Source: Epiperipatus broadwayi (taxonomy: Eukaryota > Onychophora > Udeonychophora > Euonychophora > Peripatidae). From it: a DNA stretch of 64,000 nt. The stretch lies in NCBI GenBank assembly GCA_028023455.1, contig JAQFVV010006200.1, positions 6,088,506-6,152,505 on the forward strand. Direction: 5' to 3'. Positions within the stretch are counted from its first letter, which is position 1. Every line of letters begins with the position of its first letter. The translations under genes and the position numbers were made by a program. The notes under the pieces were generated by a model. It made no database searches. It was not told the DNA's origin and saw only the letters and a program-made list of their open reading frames with translations. Positions 1-11,169 of this stretch are shown here, in pieces.

Positions 1-341
1 GTAATAAAAAATAAAATGGAATTTTTAAATATGACATTTCCTAACAGACATTTTTTTGTAAACATTTTTTGGGGGCCCCCAAAACTAGATTTATCAAAAG
101 TACAGGATGCCATCTTAGTTTACTTGAAAACTCACAAGAATCTAATCATCTTTGAACTGTTATTAAAACAGGCAAAAACTCACTATACGTATTGCCACAC
201 AGCAAGCTAGAGAAATCAATGAGAACTGGTGATCATGTGATGTTTATTGGCTTAAAACATTTTTGAACTGTTGATAATGTTTAATTTCATTTATGATGAT
301 CATTTTATTATAAATATAATTATGTTTTCAACAGCATATAC
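1..341. other. Intronic or upstream DNA, no gene seen
   Basis: AT-rich sequence with no recognised coding signal. The short open frame starting at 16 has no recognisable protein features. A fragment near 228-245 (GATCATGTGATG) resembles an end of the family B repeat. Confidence 0.5.
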
Positions 342-2857
342 CAGGGCTTTTGAGATGAAAGAGCCAAATCTGACACTCGCAACAATTTAAAAATTATTCA
401 AGAGCCATGAATTTATTTTTACAAATAAGGAAAATTTAAAGAAATACTATGTTATAATATTAATTACATCTTCATTAAATGTAGATTAAATCACATGGAA
501 TATTGCTAGTATTGGTTTTAATTAGTGTGAACAATCAGCTTACATTTTTTTAGAAAGTTTCTGTAGTCCGGATGGTAACTAATGGTTTTTAATTTAAGGC
601 ATGATTCCAAGTTAGCATCAATAATTTGGTTTCTCAATTTACATTTAATTAAATTCATGATAGAAAATGATTGTTCACATAAGTATGTAGATCCAACGAT
701 ACTGAGAATACCAAATGCAAATTTTTTAAACTCATGATGTGAATCTGGAAGACTATTCTAAGTAGTAAAAATCACAGAGTCTGCCTTCTGTAGGTTTTTT
801 ATAGCTGGTTCTGTGAAAGCAGATCATATTTTTCTTTTTCCAGTTCTTCCATTTCAATACCAAGATGAACAAATTTAGAGCTCCATAAATCTTTGCTTGT
901 CAAGTCTAGCTATTGTATTTCAAAATTACCCACATCAATATTAAATGGTGAAAATTTGAATTCTCTCACATTAGCATTAAGAGGATTTGTACTAAAAACT
1001 AGAGTTGCTTTATCATTTCTAAATTCCTGAAATCTTTGAAGAAAAGATTCTCTCATGTTTAAATTTGTTGTCTTAAAATAATCTTTGTTAACGAGGGCAT
1101 GGTTTTCTGGATGATATTGAGGCAAGTTTGAGTAATGAACTAAAGTTCCCCTCTCTAAATCTTCAACAAGTAGAATCAATTTTTTTTTCAAACGAAATAA
1201 TTTCTTCTAACGTTGAAAAACCAGTATTTCTCTTACCTGGTAAGTTACGATTGAGTTGATTCAGTTGTGATGTAACATCACCATGAAATACAATTGTTGC
1301 AATCACTGATCTTCTATTATTTCTAAATATTGAATGCCCTTGTTGTCGAGAAATAGTTTGATTTCATTTATGCAAAATGCAAAACATTTTAACATGTTGA
1401 CTCTGGAAAGCCATCGAACCCTGTTATATTGGAGAAGATCTGAATACTCACTCTCCATTTCACATAGCAACTATTTAAATTGTCGATGGTTAAGTCCTCT
1501 TGCTGTAATAAAATTAATCATCATAATTACCATGTCCATAACTTTAACAATTTCTTCTGGAAATGCTTGTGCACAAAGTGCCTCCTGGTGAAGTATACAA
1601 TGGAAAGTAATCACTTCATGATTAACATTTTCTTTTAAAATTGAAACAAACTTCTTTTTCGATCCCATCATACTTGTTGCTCTATCAGTTGCGTTTGATA
1701 CTATCAAGTATATGATTTTTTTCCATGCATTCAATGACAGCATTTGCTATCTGTTCTTGCATTTGGCCCTTGAGTGGCAATAATCCTAAAAGTTCTTCTC
1801 TTGGATCCTCAGATGATGTATACTGCACTAAAAGGGAAATCTGGACTGTGTCCTTGATGTCACAAGACTTATCCACTGCAATTGATAAAGTTGAAGATAA
1901 TTTAATGCCTTTGATTTGTTGGTTGGCCGCATTTAAGGTCATTTTAACTGTCATATCTGCGACTGTTTAGTAGATAATGGCATGTTTTTAATTTTATTTA
2001 AAATCTCTGTTTTATTTTTGAAATCACGAAAAACTTCTTCAGATGCTTTAACAAAATAACATTTTATGTAGTCACTATCTGTGAATGTTTTTCCTCTCTT
2101 AGTGATTTTCTGACCTACTACAAAGCTTGCAATAATAATAGAATTAGCAGACTATCTCCAATAATCAAATATAAAATTTGATTTTTCAATATTTTTCTGA
2201 AGTTTTTCAATTACTCTTTTTCTCATGTCATTGACAGGATATTTTATGGCAATTGTGGCATGTTTTGTCATGAAATGTCTCACCAAATTAGACTTCTTGT
2301 TTTATGCCAGTGTTTCTTGGCAAGTAAGACAGGTTGGAAGGCCCTCTAAGTTAGCGATAAACACAAAAAATTCAGTCTTTTCAGTTTTAAAATCATGATG
2401 CTCATCTAATGTTTTTCTTAGTCTTTTCTTCATAGTCATGTTGAAAAACACTTTAAATATTGTATTTTATTTAACACATTACATCCATGTTTGCACAACT
2501 ACACAAAAAATAATTATACGTTCCTCTTCTAGCTTACATGTATTCACATTCGCCTTAGCAAGCATTGTTTTGTCCATTGGAGGGCAACCATGTGCTCACT
2601 TATTAATCGTGAAGTTTTGCTAGACTTATAAAACAAAATCACGATTACGCTAATTAAATGTTTTAAAAAATTTTAAATTGAAACGGTGATGGTTTTATTT
2701 TCAATTTTACTACAAAGTAGGGGTCTATATGTCCTGGACTTGTCCTGGTTTTATGTTTATCTCTTATTATTTTTTTATTTCATATTTGCAAAGTTGTGTT
2801 CCAATTACATTACTGAAGAGCCACATATGGCTCACGAGCCATAGTTTGCCAACCCTG
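342..2857 (-). mobile_element. hAT-superfamily DNA transposon, decayed
   Basis: The interval begins with CAGGG at 342 and ends with AACCCTG at 2857, the CAGGG-type ends typical of hAT elements. The right end also carries the subterminal motif AGCCATATGTGGCTCTT when read on the minus strand. Between the ends lies a broken hAT transposase on the minus strand. Flanking 8-mers (GCATATAC and, one base shifted, GCTTACAC) match at 6 of 8 positions and may be a worn target duplication. The ends are inferred by eye; the transposase assignment is firmer. Confidence 0.75.
620..2420 (-). pseudogene. hAT transposase (GTF2IRD2/ZBED-like), frameshifted
   Basis: Read on the minus strand, pieces in changing frames follow the order of a hAT transposase. 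A BED-type zinc finger (CLTC...RHFMTKHA) lies near 2340-2250. The first catalytic region LSIAVDKSCDIKDTVQIS is near 1890. The second Asp region ATDRATSMMGSKKKF is near 1690-1640, followed by FHCILHQEALCAQ with the CxxH pair, then RGLNHRQFK and a conserved RVRWLSR near 1410. A hATC-like tail follows down to about 620. Frames change near 1740 and stops occur at several points (for example after NHRQFK), so it cannot make a full transposase. It lies antisense to CCZ1 and has no visible link to it. Confidence 0.85.
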
Positions 2858-4684
2858 GGCTTACACAACTCAAAACTTCTTTTTCCTTCCATGAAGTTCT
2901 TATACAAAGTATCTTTTATCAGTTTTTGTTTCATTCAAACCTGGTCTGACCTTTAGCAATAAGGTACACAGTATTTTTTTAGAAGTGGATAAATATTATA
3001 AAACAGTAGCAATTCTCTACATACATTAGTGCAAGCCATAGTAATTGATGTATATTAGAAGGTTTGTGCATAGAAATCCCCATCTATTAATAATTTTATT
3101 TTGGTTTTATATTACCACTTATTCATGATATTCAAATATTGTTTAATTTGAAATCATACTTTTTAATTGAAGTAATACTTCATTGTTATTCTGAAATTTA
3201 GTGAATGTCATGGCTTGAATCTAGATTTAGAGAATTGGGAGAAGAGGGGCTGAAAAAAAAATCACACGAAGTTAACAATAAAAAAATTGTTTTTTTTAAA
3301 AATGGTAAGTATGGATATTATATATTATAATGACATTTATTTTCTCTCTTTGTATTGTCATATATGGTTCTAGATAAATGAGAATTGAAGTAATGAGATG
3401 GATTTTTGAATATGATGTTAGCATTTCTAGAATAAATAAAGATAAAATGATTGAATGAGGAAGCATTTACAGTATAAGAGGTGCAAGTCTAGAGAACACT
3501 GATTTGAGGGCATGAGAGGAAGACTATGTATAATGTTTGGGTAAAATATTGAGTAATGAAAGGCAGTAAATATTGAAGTATTTTCACATATATGTGTATA
3601 TATAGAAACAAAAGAATATAAACTGACTAAAATAAATAAATTAAAAACAAAATGCAATTTTTTTGTCTATACAAATGTTTTTTTTTTAATATTTTAACCA
3701 AAGGATTGGTTTTCACCAGAAAATACAAATAAAGGGTGTTCTCAAAAATTAAACATTAAAAATTATTTCCTTATCTGATAAATTAAAAAAAATTCTTATA
3801 GGTTAATAAATTTAACTGATCAAATGTTGATCTATTATAATATCTTAGTTATTTTCTTTCAAAAAACTTTTAATTATTTTTTTATCAAAATTTTTACAAA
3901 AAAAAAAAAAAACATTTAAATAAAACTTGTAAAGAGTTAATTAATATATTTTCAATTCCTACATATTGAAAGTAGGAATATCTTAATTATTTTCTTATCA
4001 AAACTTTAAATAAAACTTTTAAACAATTAATTAATTCATTAATTAAAAAGTAAAAAAATAAATATATAAATAAAAATATATTTGTATATAATATATGTAT
4101 ATGTTTGTGCAAAAACTATATATTGTGAGGGAAACTAAAATTTGAACCTCTTCACAAAGGTTAAAATACATAAGATGAATAAACCTTAATAAAAAAGAAA
4201 GTGAAAAAGGGTTTAAAATAAGTATAAATGTGTCTGGATCAAAAGAGGTACATATGCATTATATACATGATATTTTTTTTTCATATTAATGTAAAACAAA
4301 ATGACTATTCAAAATTAAGACTTGAAATTTTTTTTTAGAGAAGAAAAGATGATACAATATTTTTTTTAAATTTATTTTTAAAAAAGTCATTAGGTCATGT
4401 ACCACATGTAATTACTCTAGCAATTTAATTACTCTAGCAATTTATTAATTAGTACTGGTAATTACATAAAAAAAAATTTGTTAAATAGTATGTGGAATGT
4501 TAATAAATAATAAAATGTTTTTTTGAAAGAAAAGTGAAAAAGCATGTAAATATCTCAGAATGGATTAATTATATATATTTTTATTTATCTAATCAAAGTA
4601 AAATAAATCTTGTACTAATTCCAGGTACAAGATTAGCCTTTTGTTTTAGTCGGATCAGGCTATTGGCTGATTAGAAAATTTGGT
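2858..4684. other. AT-rich intronic DNA, no gene seen
   Basis: Very AT-rich with long A and T runs and direct repeats (for example ATTACTCTAGCAATTT at about 4411 and 4428). No conserved coding segment or recognised transposon end was found. Confidence 0.5.
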
Positions 4685-6729
4685 AATGTTGGGTTACATG
4701 TACTGTGGCCACCAGGTGATGCTCCAGAACCACCAAGAAGTCTGCAAGTGATAAATTTCTATGCAAAAATGGCTGAAACCTACAGAAAAATAAAATGCTT
4801 AAGGCAAAACATGCAAAAAATCATGGGAATCTGTGAAATTAAAATGCCCAAAGTGACGTCTGAGGCAAAATAAATCCAACAAATCCATTGAAAATACAAA
4901 TTACAAAAAAAAAAATCAAGAAAATGCTATAAAATTTGAATTAAAAAAACAGAAATCGGTGAAAATACCCCAAACACAGAAACCCCCCCCCCCTACAATG
5001 AAGAATTCTTAGTTTAAATGACAAATAAAAATGCCTGAGGCAAAATAAATCCAACAAATCTATCAAAAATTCAAATTACAAAAAAAAAACCAAGAAAATG
5101 CTGTAAAATTCGAATTAAAAAAAATTAACAATGGCGGAAGGTGGGAAATACAAAAACAGAATTTCATAAAATTATTTAGCTTTCAACATTTGCAAATATG
5201 CATCTGCAATCAAATTCCAAAGCAACAGCTATCTAAACTAAAAAGAACATTACATGAGAGAATCTATTTCTCAAATTAATTATTCTCTGCTTTGAAATTA
5301 TGGCAAATCATCAAAAATAAGTACTTTACAAAAGCAAAAAGTACATTACACGAGAGCTTCTATTTATCAAAAATAAGTCAAATACCCTCCCTCCCAATGA
5401 AGAATTCCTATCCAAAAATAGCTGAAAAGAACAAATTAAAACGAAATACCTACCCCCCCTTTTTTTTCTATACTCTGCAGACAGCCCAAAATAAAGAAGC
5501 AACACATATATGGATAAGCTTTCTATTAATTTTAATATTAAGCATAATTGATAAATCATAAATATTATTTGTGCTCAAATATTTCTTTATATATAAAACA
5601 CAAGCATACACATACACTGCGTATATTAACAAATGAATAAAGAAAATTACAAGAGAAAAACAATCATATCCAAATCCATTTAAATGTAGAATATTATTTT
5701 AAAATTATGAATAGATGATCATTTTCTAAAAGTCTTTATTTACCATCATATGGAGAATGCGGTAATAAGGGAGTGAAGAAATGTATGCAATAAAAGTTTA
5801 TACGACCTGTGTTTTTCCCTGGGATAACGAAAATATAAAAGCAATGGTAATAATTTATTCAGCTGGTGCATAGAAATAGGTCACTTCCTTTGTGTTCAAT
5901 TAATTTCTCGACTTGGTATTGATTCTTTTCGGAGTAGATTATGGTTGAAATATCAGGAGCGGCTTCCAGTATTGGCAAAATTATTTATTATAATTATTAA
6001 AATTATATATTATAGATTCGAGCTACTCCAGCTGCAATTTAGTATTGCATCACACCGGACCTTTTCAAAACTTTGAAATTTAATAATGCGTGGAGAATTA
6101 TTTTCTTCAAAGCAGTATCAGATGAACTGTCCTTTCCAAAAAATATATTTTCTATATTTCTTTTTTTTTTGTAGACTCATTTTTTTCTAGAAAGTTCTTA
6201 TTCCTTTCTTTTATCCATTACCACCCACATTCTGTTGATGTCCTGTTTCTTTTTAAACAAAGCAAAAACCTTTTAGCACCTTTTTTTTTTTGAAGGTCAG
6301 GAAATTTCGTTGACCACTTGTAATTTGTTTTCGACTTTTATTTTTTTGTTTTTCTTTTTACATTCTTTAGATAATAATCTATACAGTTTTAATATTTTTT
6401 TTCATTTAAAATCTCTTTTCTCTATTATAATAAAATGAGCTGCATTAGCTTCCATCTTTGAAACCAAATTTATATTTGCTGAATTTCGTTCATTCATACA
6501 TCACACAGCAAATATATATATATACTATTGTTTCAATAAAATACAAGAGCACAAACACCCTACATACTTCGTCTTTATTTCAACCCTTTCACTACCAATT
6601 TAAACATCAAATATACTCGAATGAATAATATAAGAACTATATACATATGCGTGCATATAAATTTTCTTTTTGTGAAACAGGGTTTGAAGCCAACCTGTTA
6701 CAATATATATATATATATATATGGATTTT

Positions 6730-7310
6730 CTCAAAATATGAAAATAAAGATTGATTATGATGAATTAGAAGAAGTTAAGCAATTACAAATACTTTGGTCA
6801 GATTATTAATACAGATGGAAACATAATGGATGAAATTAATCATAGAATTAAAAAGGAAGATTTTTAATAAATATGTTTTACCAGTTCTTACTTATGGATC
6901 TGAGACTTAGACACTTAATAGAAGAGCAATACAGAGACTTCAGATCACTCAAAGAAGTATGGAGAGATGCATGTTGGGAGTAACAAGAAGAGATTGAAAA
7001 CGCAATATATGGGTAAAAGAACAAACATGTGCTACTGACCTCATTGAAAAAAATAAAAGACTGAAGTGGAGTTAGGCTGGACATATTGCTAGAAGAGATG
7101 ATAATAGATGGAAAACTGAAATCTTAAACTAAATTCCAAGAGATTGTAAAAAAACTCAGAAAGAGACCACAAGTGAGATGGATGGATGAAATTAGAAAGT
7201 GTGCAGAGGTGATCGCGGAGAAGAGAAGCTAAAGATCAGAGAAGATTGATTGATTGAAGTTGGAGAGACCTTCATCCTGCAGTGGATTGATAATGTTTGA
7301 TGATGATATC
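6730..7310 (+). pseudogene. RTE-type LINE, 3' end fragment (reverse transcriptase C-terminus) in left arm
   Basis: Translated in broken frames, this reads YFGQIINTDGNIMDEINHRI, then YVLPVLTYGSET near 6880, RRAIQRLQITQRSMERCMLG and VTRRD near 6920-6990, and KRLKWS-AGHIARRDDNRWK near 7050-7110. These are the conserved C-terminal segments of RTE-clade LINE endonuclease-reverse transcriptases. It ends with TGCAGTGGATTGATAATG and a TGATGATGAT tail near 7305, typical of the RTE 3' end. Several stops make it inactive. Confidence 0.85.
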
Positions 7311-7554
7311 AGCCTAATTTACAAAAATATTTATGAAGATATCAGTATTCATATAAATATTATTAATTTTAGTTAATTTATTAAATATTATTTAGTAATA
7401 CTTATATGTACATGCACACATACTAATATTTATATGTATATCCGCACATACTAAGAGGTATCGCTTTATGAAGATAGCAGTATATCATATAAATATTACT
7501 AATTAATATTTAATAAATTAGCTAAAATCAATATCATTTTTTTAAACTTGGCTG

Positions 7555-7735
7555 AAATCATCATCATCATCCATTGTCAATCCACTGCAAAATGAAGGTC
7601 TTCTATGATTAATTTCATCCATTATGTTTCCATCTGTATTAATAATCTGACCAAGGTATTTGTAATTGTTTAACTTCTTCTAACTCATCATAATGAATCT
7701 TTATTTTCATATTTTGAGAAAATCCATATATATCT
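7555..7735 (-). pseudogene. RTE-type LINE 3' fragment in right arm (internally deleted copy)
   Basis: The minus strand repeats the left-arm LINE start (GATTATGATGAGTTAGAAGA) and the 3' end with an ATGATGATGATG tail, joined with about 400 bp deleted. It belongs to the right arm of the giant inverted repeat. Confidence 0.8.
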
Positions 7736-9204
7736 TGTAACAGGGTGGCTTCAAACCCTGTTTCACAAAAGGAAAATTTGTACACATGCATATGTATATA
7801 GTTCTTATATTATTTATTTGAGTATATTTGATGTTTAAATTGGTAGAGAAAGGGTTGAAATAAAGACGAAGTATGTAGGGTGTTTGTGCTCTTGTATTTT
7901 ATTGAAACATGAGTATATATATATTTGCTGTGTGGATGTATGAATGAACGAATTTCAACAAATGTAAATTTAATTTCAAAGATGGAAGCTAATGCAGCTC
8001 ATTTTATTATAATAGAGAAAAGAAATCTTAAATGAAAAAAAAGAATTAAAACTATATAGATTATTATCTAAGGAATGTAAAAGGAAAAACAAAAAAATAA
8101 AAGTCGAAAACAAATTACAGGTAGTCAACGAAATTTCCTGACCTTCAAAAAAAACAGGTGCTAAAAGGTTTTTGCTTTGTTTAAAAAGAAACAGGACCTC
8201 AACAGAATGTGGGTGGTAGTGGATAAAAGAAAGGAATAAGAATTTTCTAGAAATATATTTTTGGAAAGGACAGTTCGTCTGATACTGCTTTGAAGAAAAT
8301 AATTCTCCATACATTATTAAATTTCAAAGTTTTGGAAAGGTCCAGTGTCATGCAATGCTAAATTGCAGCTGTTGTAGCTCAAATATATAATAAATAATTT
8401 TGCCAATACTGGAAATATTTTAACTGTAACCTACTCCGAAGAGAATCAATACCAAGTCAAGAAATTAATTGAACACATAGAAGTGACCTATTTTTATGCA
8501 CTAACCGAATAAATTATTATTTTCATCATTATCCCAGGGAAAAACACAGGTAGTATAAACTTTTATTGCATACATTTCTTCACTCCCTTATTACCACATT
8601 CTCCATATGATGGTAAATAAAGACTTTTAGAAAATGATCAACTATTCATAATTTTAAAATAATATTCTACATTTAAATGGATTTGGACATGATTGTTTTT
8701 CTCTTGTAATTTTTTTTATTCATTTGTTAATATACGCAGTGTATGTGTATGCTTGTGTTTTATATATAAAATATTTGAGCACAAATAATATTTATGATTT
8801 ATTAATTATGCTTAATATTAAAATTAATAGAAAGCTTATCCATATCTGTGTTGCTTCTTTATTTTGGGTTGAATGCAGAGTGTAGAAAAAGGGAGGAGAT
8901 ATTTTATGTATTTCATTTTAATTTGTTCATTTCAGCTATTTTTGGATAGAAATTCTTCTTTGGGAGGGTATTTGACTTATTTTTGAAAAATAGACGCTCT
9001 CGTGTAATGTTCTTTTTGCTTTTTGTAAAGTACTTATTTTTGATGATTTGCCATAATTTCAAAGCAGAGAATAATTAATTTGAGAAATAGATTCTCTCAT
9101 GTAATGTTATTTTTAGTTTAGATAACCATTGCTTTGGAATCTGATTGCAGATGCATATTTGCAAATGTTGAAAGCTAAATAATTTTATGAAATTCTGTTT
9201 TTGT

Positions 9205-9670
9205 ATTTCCCACCTTCCGCCATTGTTAATTTTTTTTAATTTGAATTTTATAGCATTTTCTTGGGGGTTTTTTTTTTTTGTAATTTGAATTTTTGATGGA
9301 TTTGTTGGATTTATTTTGCCTCAGGTATTTTTATTTATCGATTTAAGTAAGAATTCTTCATTCTATGGGGTTGGTTCTGTGTTTGGGTATTTTCACCGAT
9401 TTCTGTTTTTTTAATTCAAATTTTATAGCATTTTCTTGATTTTTTTTTGTAATTGTATTTTCGATGGATTTGTTGGATTTATTTTGCCTCAGGCATTTTC
9501 ATTTGTTGATTTAAGCTAAGAATTCTTCATTCCAAGGGAGGGGGTCTGTGTTTGGCATATTTTCATCGATTTCTATTTTTTTAATTCAAATTTTATAGCA
9601 TTTTCTTTTTTTGTGTGTAATTTGTATTTTCGATGGATTTGTTGGATTTATTTTGCCTCAGGCATTGCTT
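9205..9670. repeat. Tandem subrepeats of about 170 bp in the right arm
   Basis: Three diverged units start near 9240, 9410 and 9580. Each carries TTTTATAGCATTTTCTT, a T-tract, GATGGATTTGTTGGATTTAT and TTGCCTCAGGCAT, then a G-run and a CTGTGTTTGG stretch. The same units appear in reverse at about 4840-5110 and again at 30580-30840. Confidence 0.8.
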
Positions 9671-9889
9671 CAGGTGTTTTACTTTCACAGACTCCAATGA
9701 TTTTTACATGTTTAATTTTCCATAGATTTCAGCCATTTTTACATAGAAATTTATCACTTGCAGGCTTCTTGGTGGTTCTGCAGCATCACCTGGTGGCCAC
9801 AGTATGCATAACCCAACACTATAAGTCTCTCACTTAGAATGAACTTATAAAAGAATTCTGCTATTCTCAAATCAATCAATAGACTTATG

Positions 9890-10037
9890 AAAGTAAATAT
9901 TATTTAAAGAATTATATTAGAATGAACAGATTTGGTATTTTCTCATTACATGATCTCATTTTAAAAGTAAATATTATTTAAAGAATTATACCCTTAGAAT
10001 TAATAGATTTTGTATTTTCTCATTACATGATCTCATT
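9890..10037. repeat. Short tandem duplication, 74-bp period
   Basis: Two adjacent diverged units start with AAAGTAAATATTATTTAAAG and end with TTTCTCATTACATGATCTCA. They sit just outside the right end of the giant inverted repeat. Confidence 0.75.
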
Positions 10038-10753
10038 TTAACAGATTTAAAAATCAGTAATTATTTTTGTAAAAAAAAAAAAAAAAGAATATGAATTAAC
10101 TGATGATACAAAATTATTTGTTTATATAGGCCAAATTTGCCTTTATCCCTGTAAGACAATAATGTTTGACTTCATCTTTAATGAAACTTTGAAAAATGTT
10201 TTTTAAAAAATGATTGTGTGGGTTTCTAAGCATTCCACATATATTTTAAATGTTTTTGGTTTTTTTTAGTTGTTGATTTTGTTTTTAATTTATTTATCGG
10301 ACTATTAGTAATATAAAATTTTACGAATAATAACCCTTTCAAAAAATAAATAAATTTTAGTTTATTTCATATAATTATTTTGCTGCTACTGAGTTGAGGA
10401 CTTTTATTTTAGTGTATGCTATATTAGTTACGTATGTGCTGCTGTATAACTTTATTTCTGTATGTGTTGTTTGTATCAGAATGACTTTTAAATTGATCTC
10501 TATAAATAGAACTATATTGCTGTCATTATTATACAGAGTAGAAGTCCATGCTTGAAAACTATTACCTAATCTTCTTGCTCGTTGCATGACAAAAAAGATC
10601 AATACATCACTGTGTTTTAATTATAAAGGCAAATAATCCCAAAATGTATTTTGCTTGAATTAACATTATCAAATAACTGCATCATCATTCATTATTTATC
10701 TATCTTACATTGCTAACAGTCAGTTTCACATGATCAATACGCATTGCAATACA

Positions 10754-11169
10754 TTAGCAAATTTTTCTATTTTCACTATTTTATGCCATCTAGTGTAAGC
10801 TGTAAAATAGTAGTCAATAGATCAGATAGTAGTACATAATAAATCTTTCAGTGCTGTCCTATGCAAGCAAATAAGCTTGGACTTTTTTTAAAAAAAAACT
10901 TTTTCAGTTTAGATTGGCTTGATATTAAAAGAAAATTTTTAAAAATGCTACTAGAGGAAAGTTGCATTAAATCCAAAGATCCAAGTGCACTGTTCAAAAA
11001 AATTCAAAAACTTCTCACAGATGAAAGCCATAAGATAGAAACAGTCTGGGGATATTTGGATAGGAGTGCATTGAGGTAGAGATTTATTAATCATACCATC
11101 TGGCATCTGTTGATTACTATTTTGTGGCTTATGTCAGATGGCATAAAGTGGTGAAATAGAATTTGCTAA
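10754..11169. mobile_element. Non-autonomous DNA transposon with about 70-bp terminal inverted repeats, TA-flanked
   Basis: The left terminus (GCAAATTTTTCTATTTTCAC then ATGCCATCTAGTGTAAGC, about 10757-10829) pairs with the reverse complement of about 11099-11166 (GCAAATTCTATTTCACC then ATGCCATCTGACATAAGC). Both ends abut a TA dinucleotide (left 10755-10756, right 11167-11168), as expected for Tc1/mariner-type insertion. The interior has a 72-codon open frame (10861-11079) with no family I recognise. Length is about 415 bp. Confidence 0.75.

Larger units (their letters stand above)
4685..9823. repeat. Giant inverted repeat (foldback-like element), arms about 2.3-2.6 kb
   Basis: The left arm runs about 4685-7312 and the right arm about 7555-9823, separated by a loop of about 240 bp. 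The outer ends match in reverse: CTGTGGCCACCAGGTGATGC near 4704 pairs with its complement near 9780-9800. Arms match along most of their length at high identity (roughly 90-95% where compared by eye); the left arm has about 400 bp (6850-7260) missing on the right. Both arms carry the same RTE LINE fragment, so the LINE inserted before the arm was duplicated in inverse. The outer parts hold tandem subrepeats of about 170 bp. No transposase was seen. The element may be non-autonomous or the product of an inverted segmental duplication. Confidence 0.85.

Noticed and set aside
6705-6722. TATATA runs as promoters
   Set aside because: Simple TA repeats occur throughout this window (for example 12970, 13480, 62815) with no gene start nearby.
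7976-8314. 112-codon minus-strand open frame
   Set aside because: Lies in the right arm of the giant inverted repeat; the matching left arm has a different frame structure, and the peptide is Phe/Ser-rich low complexity.
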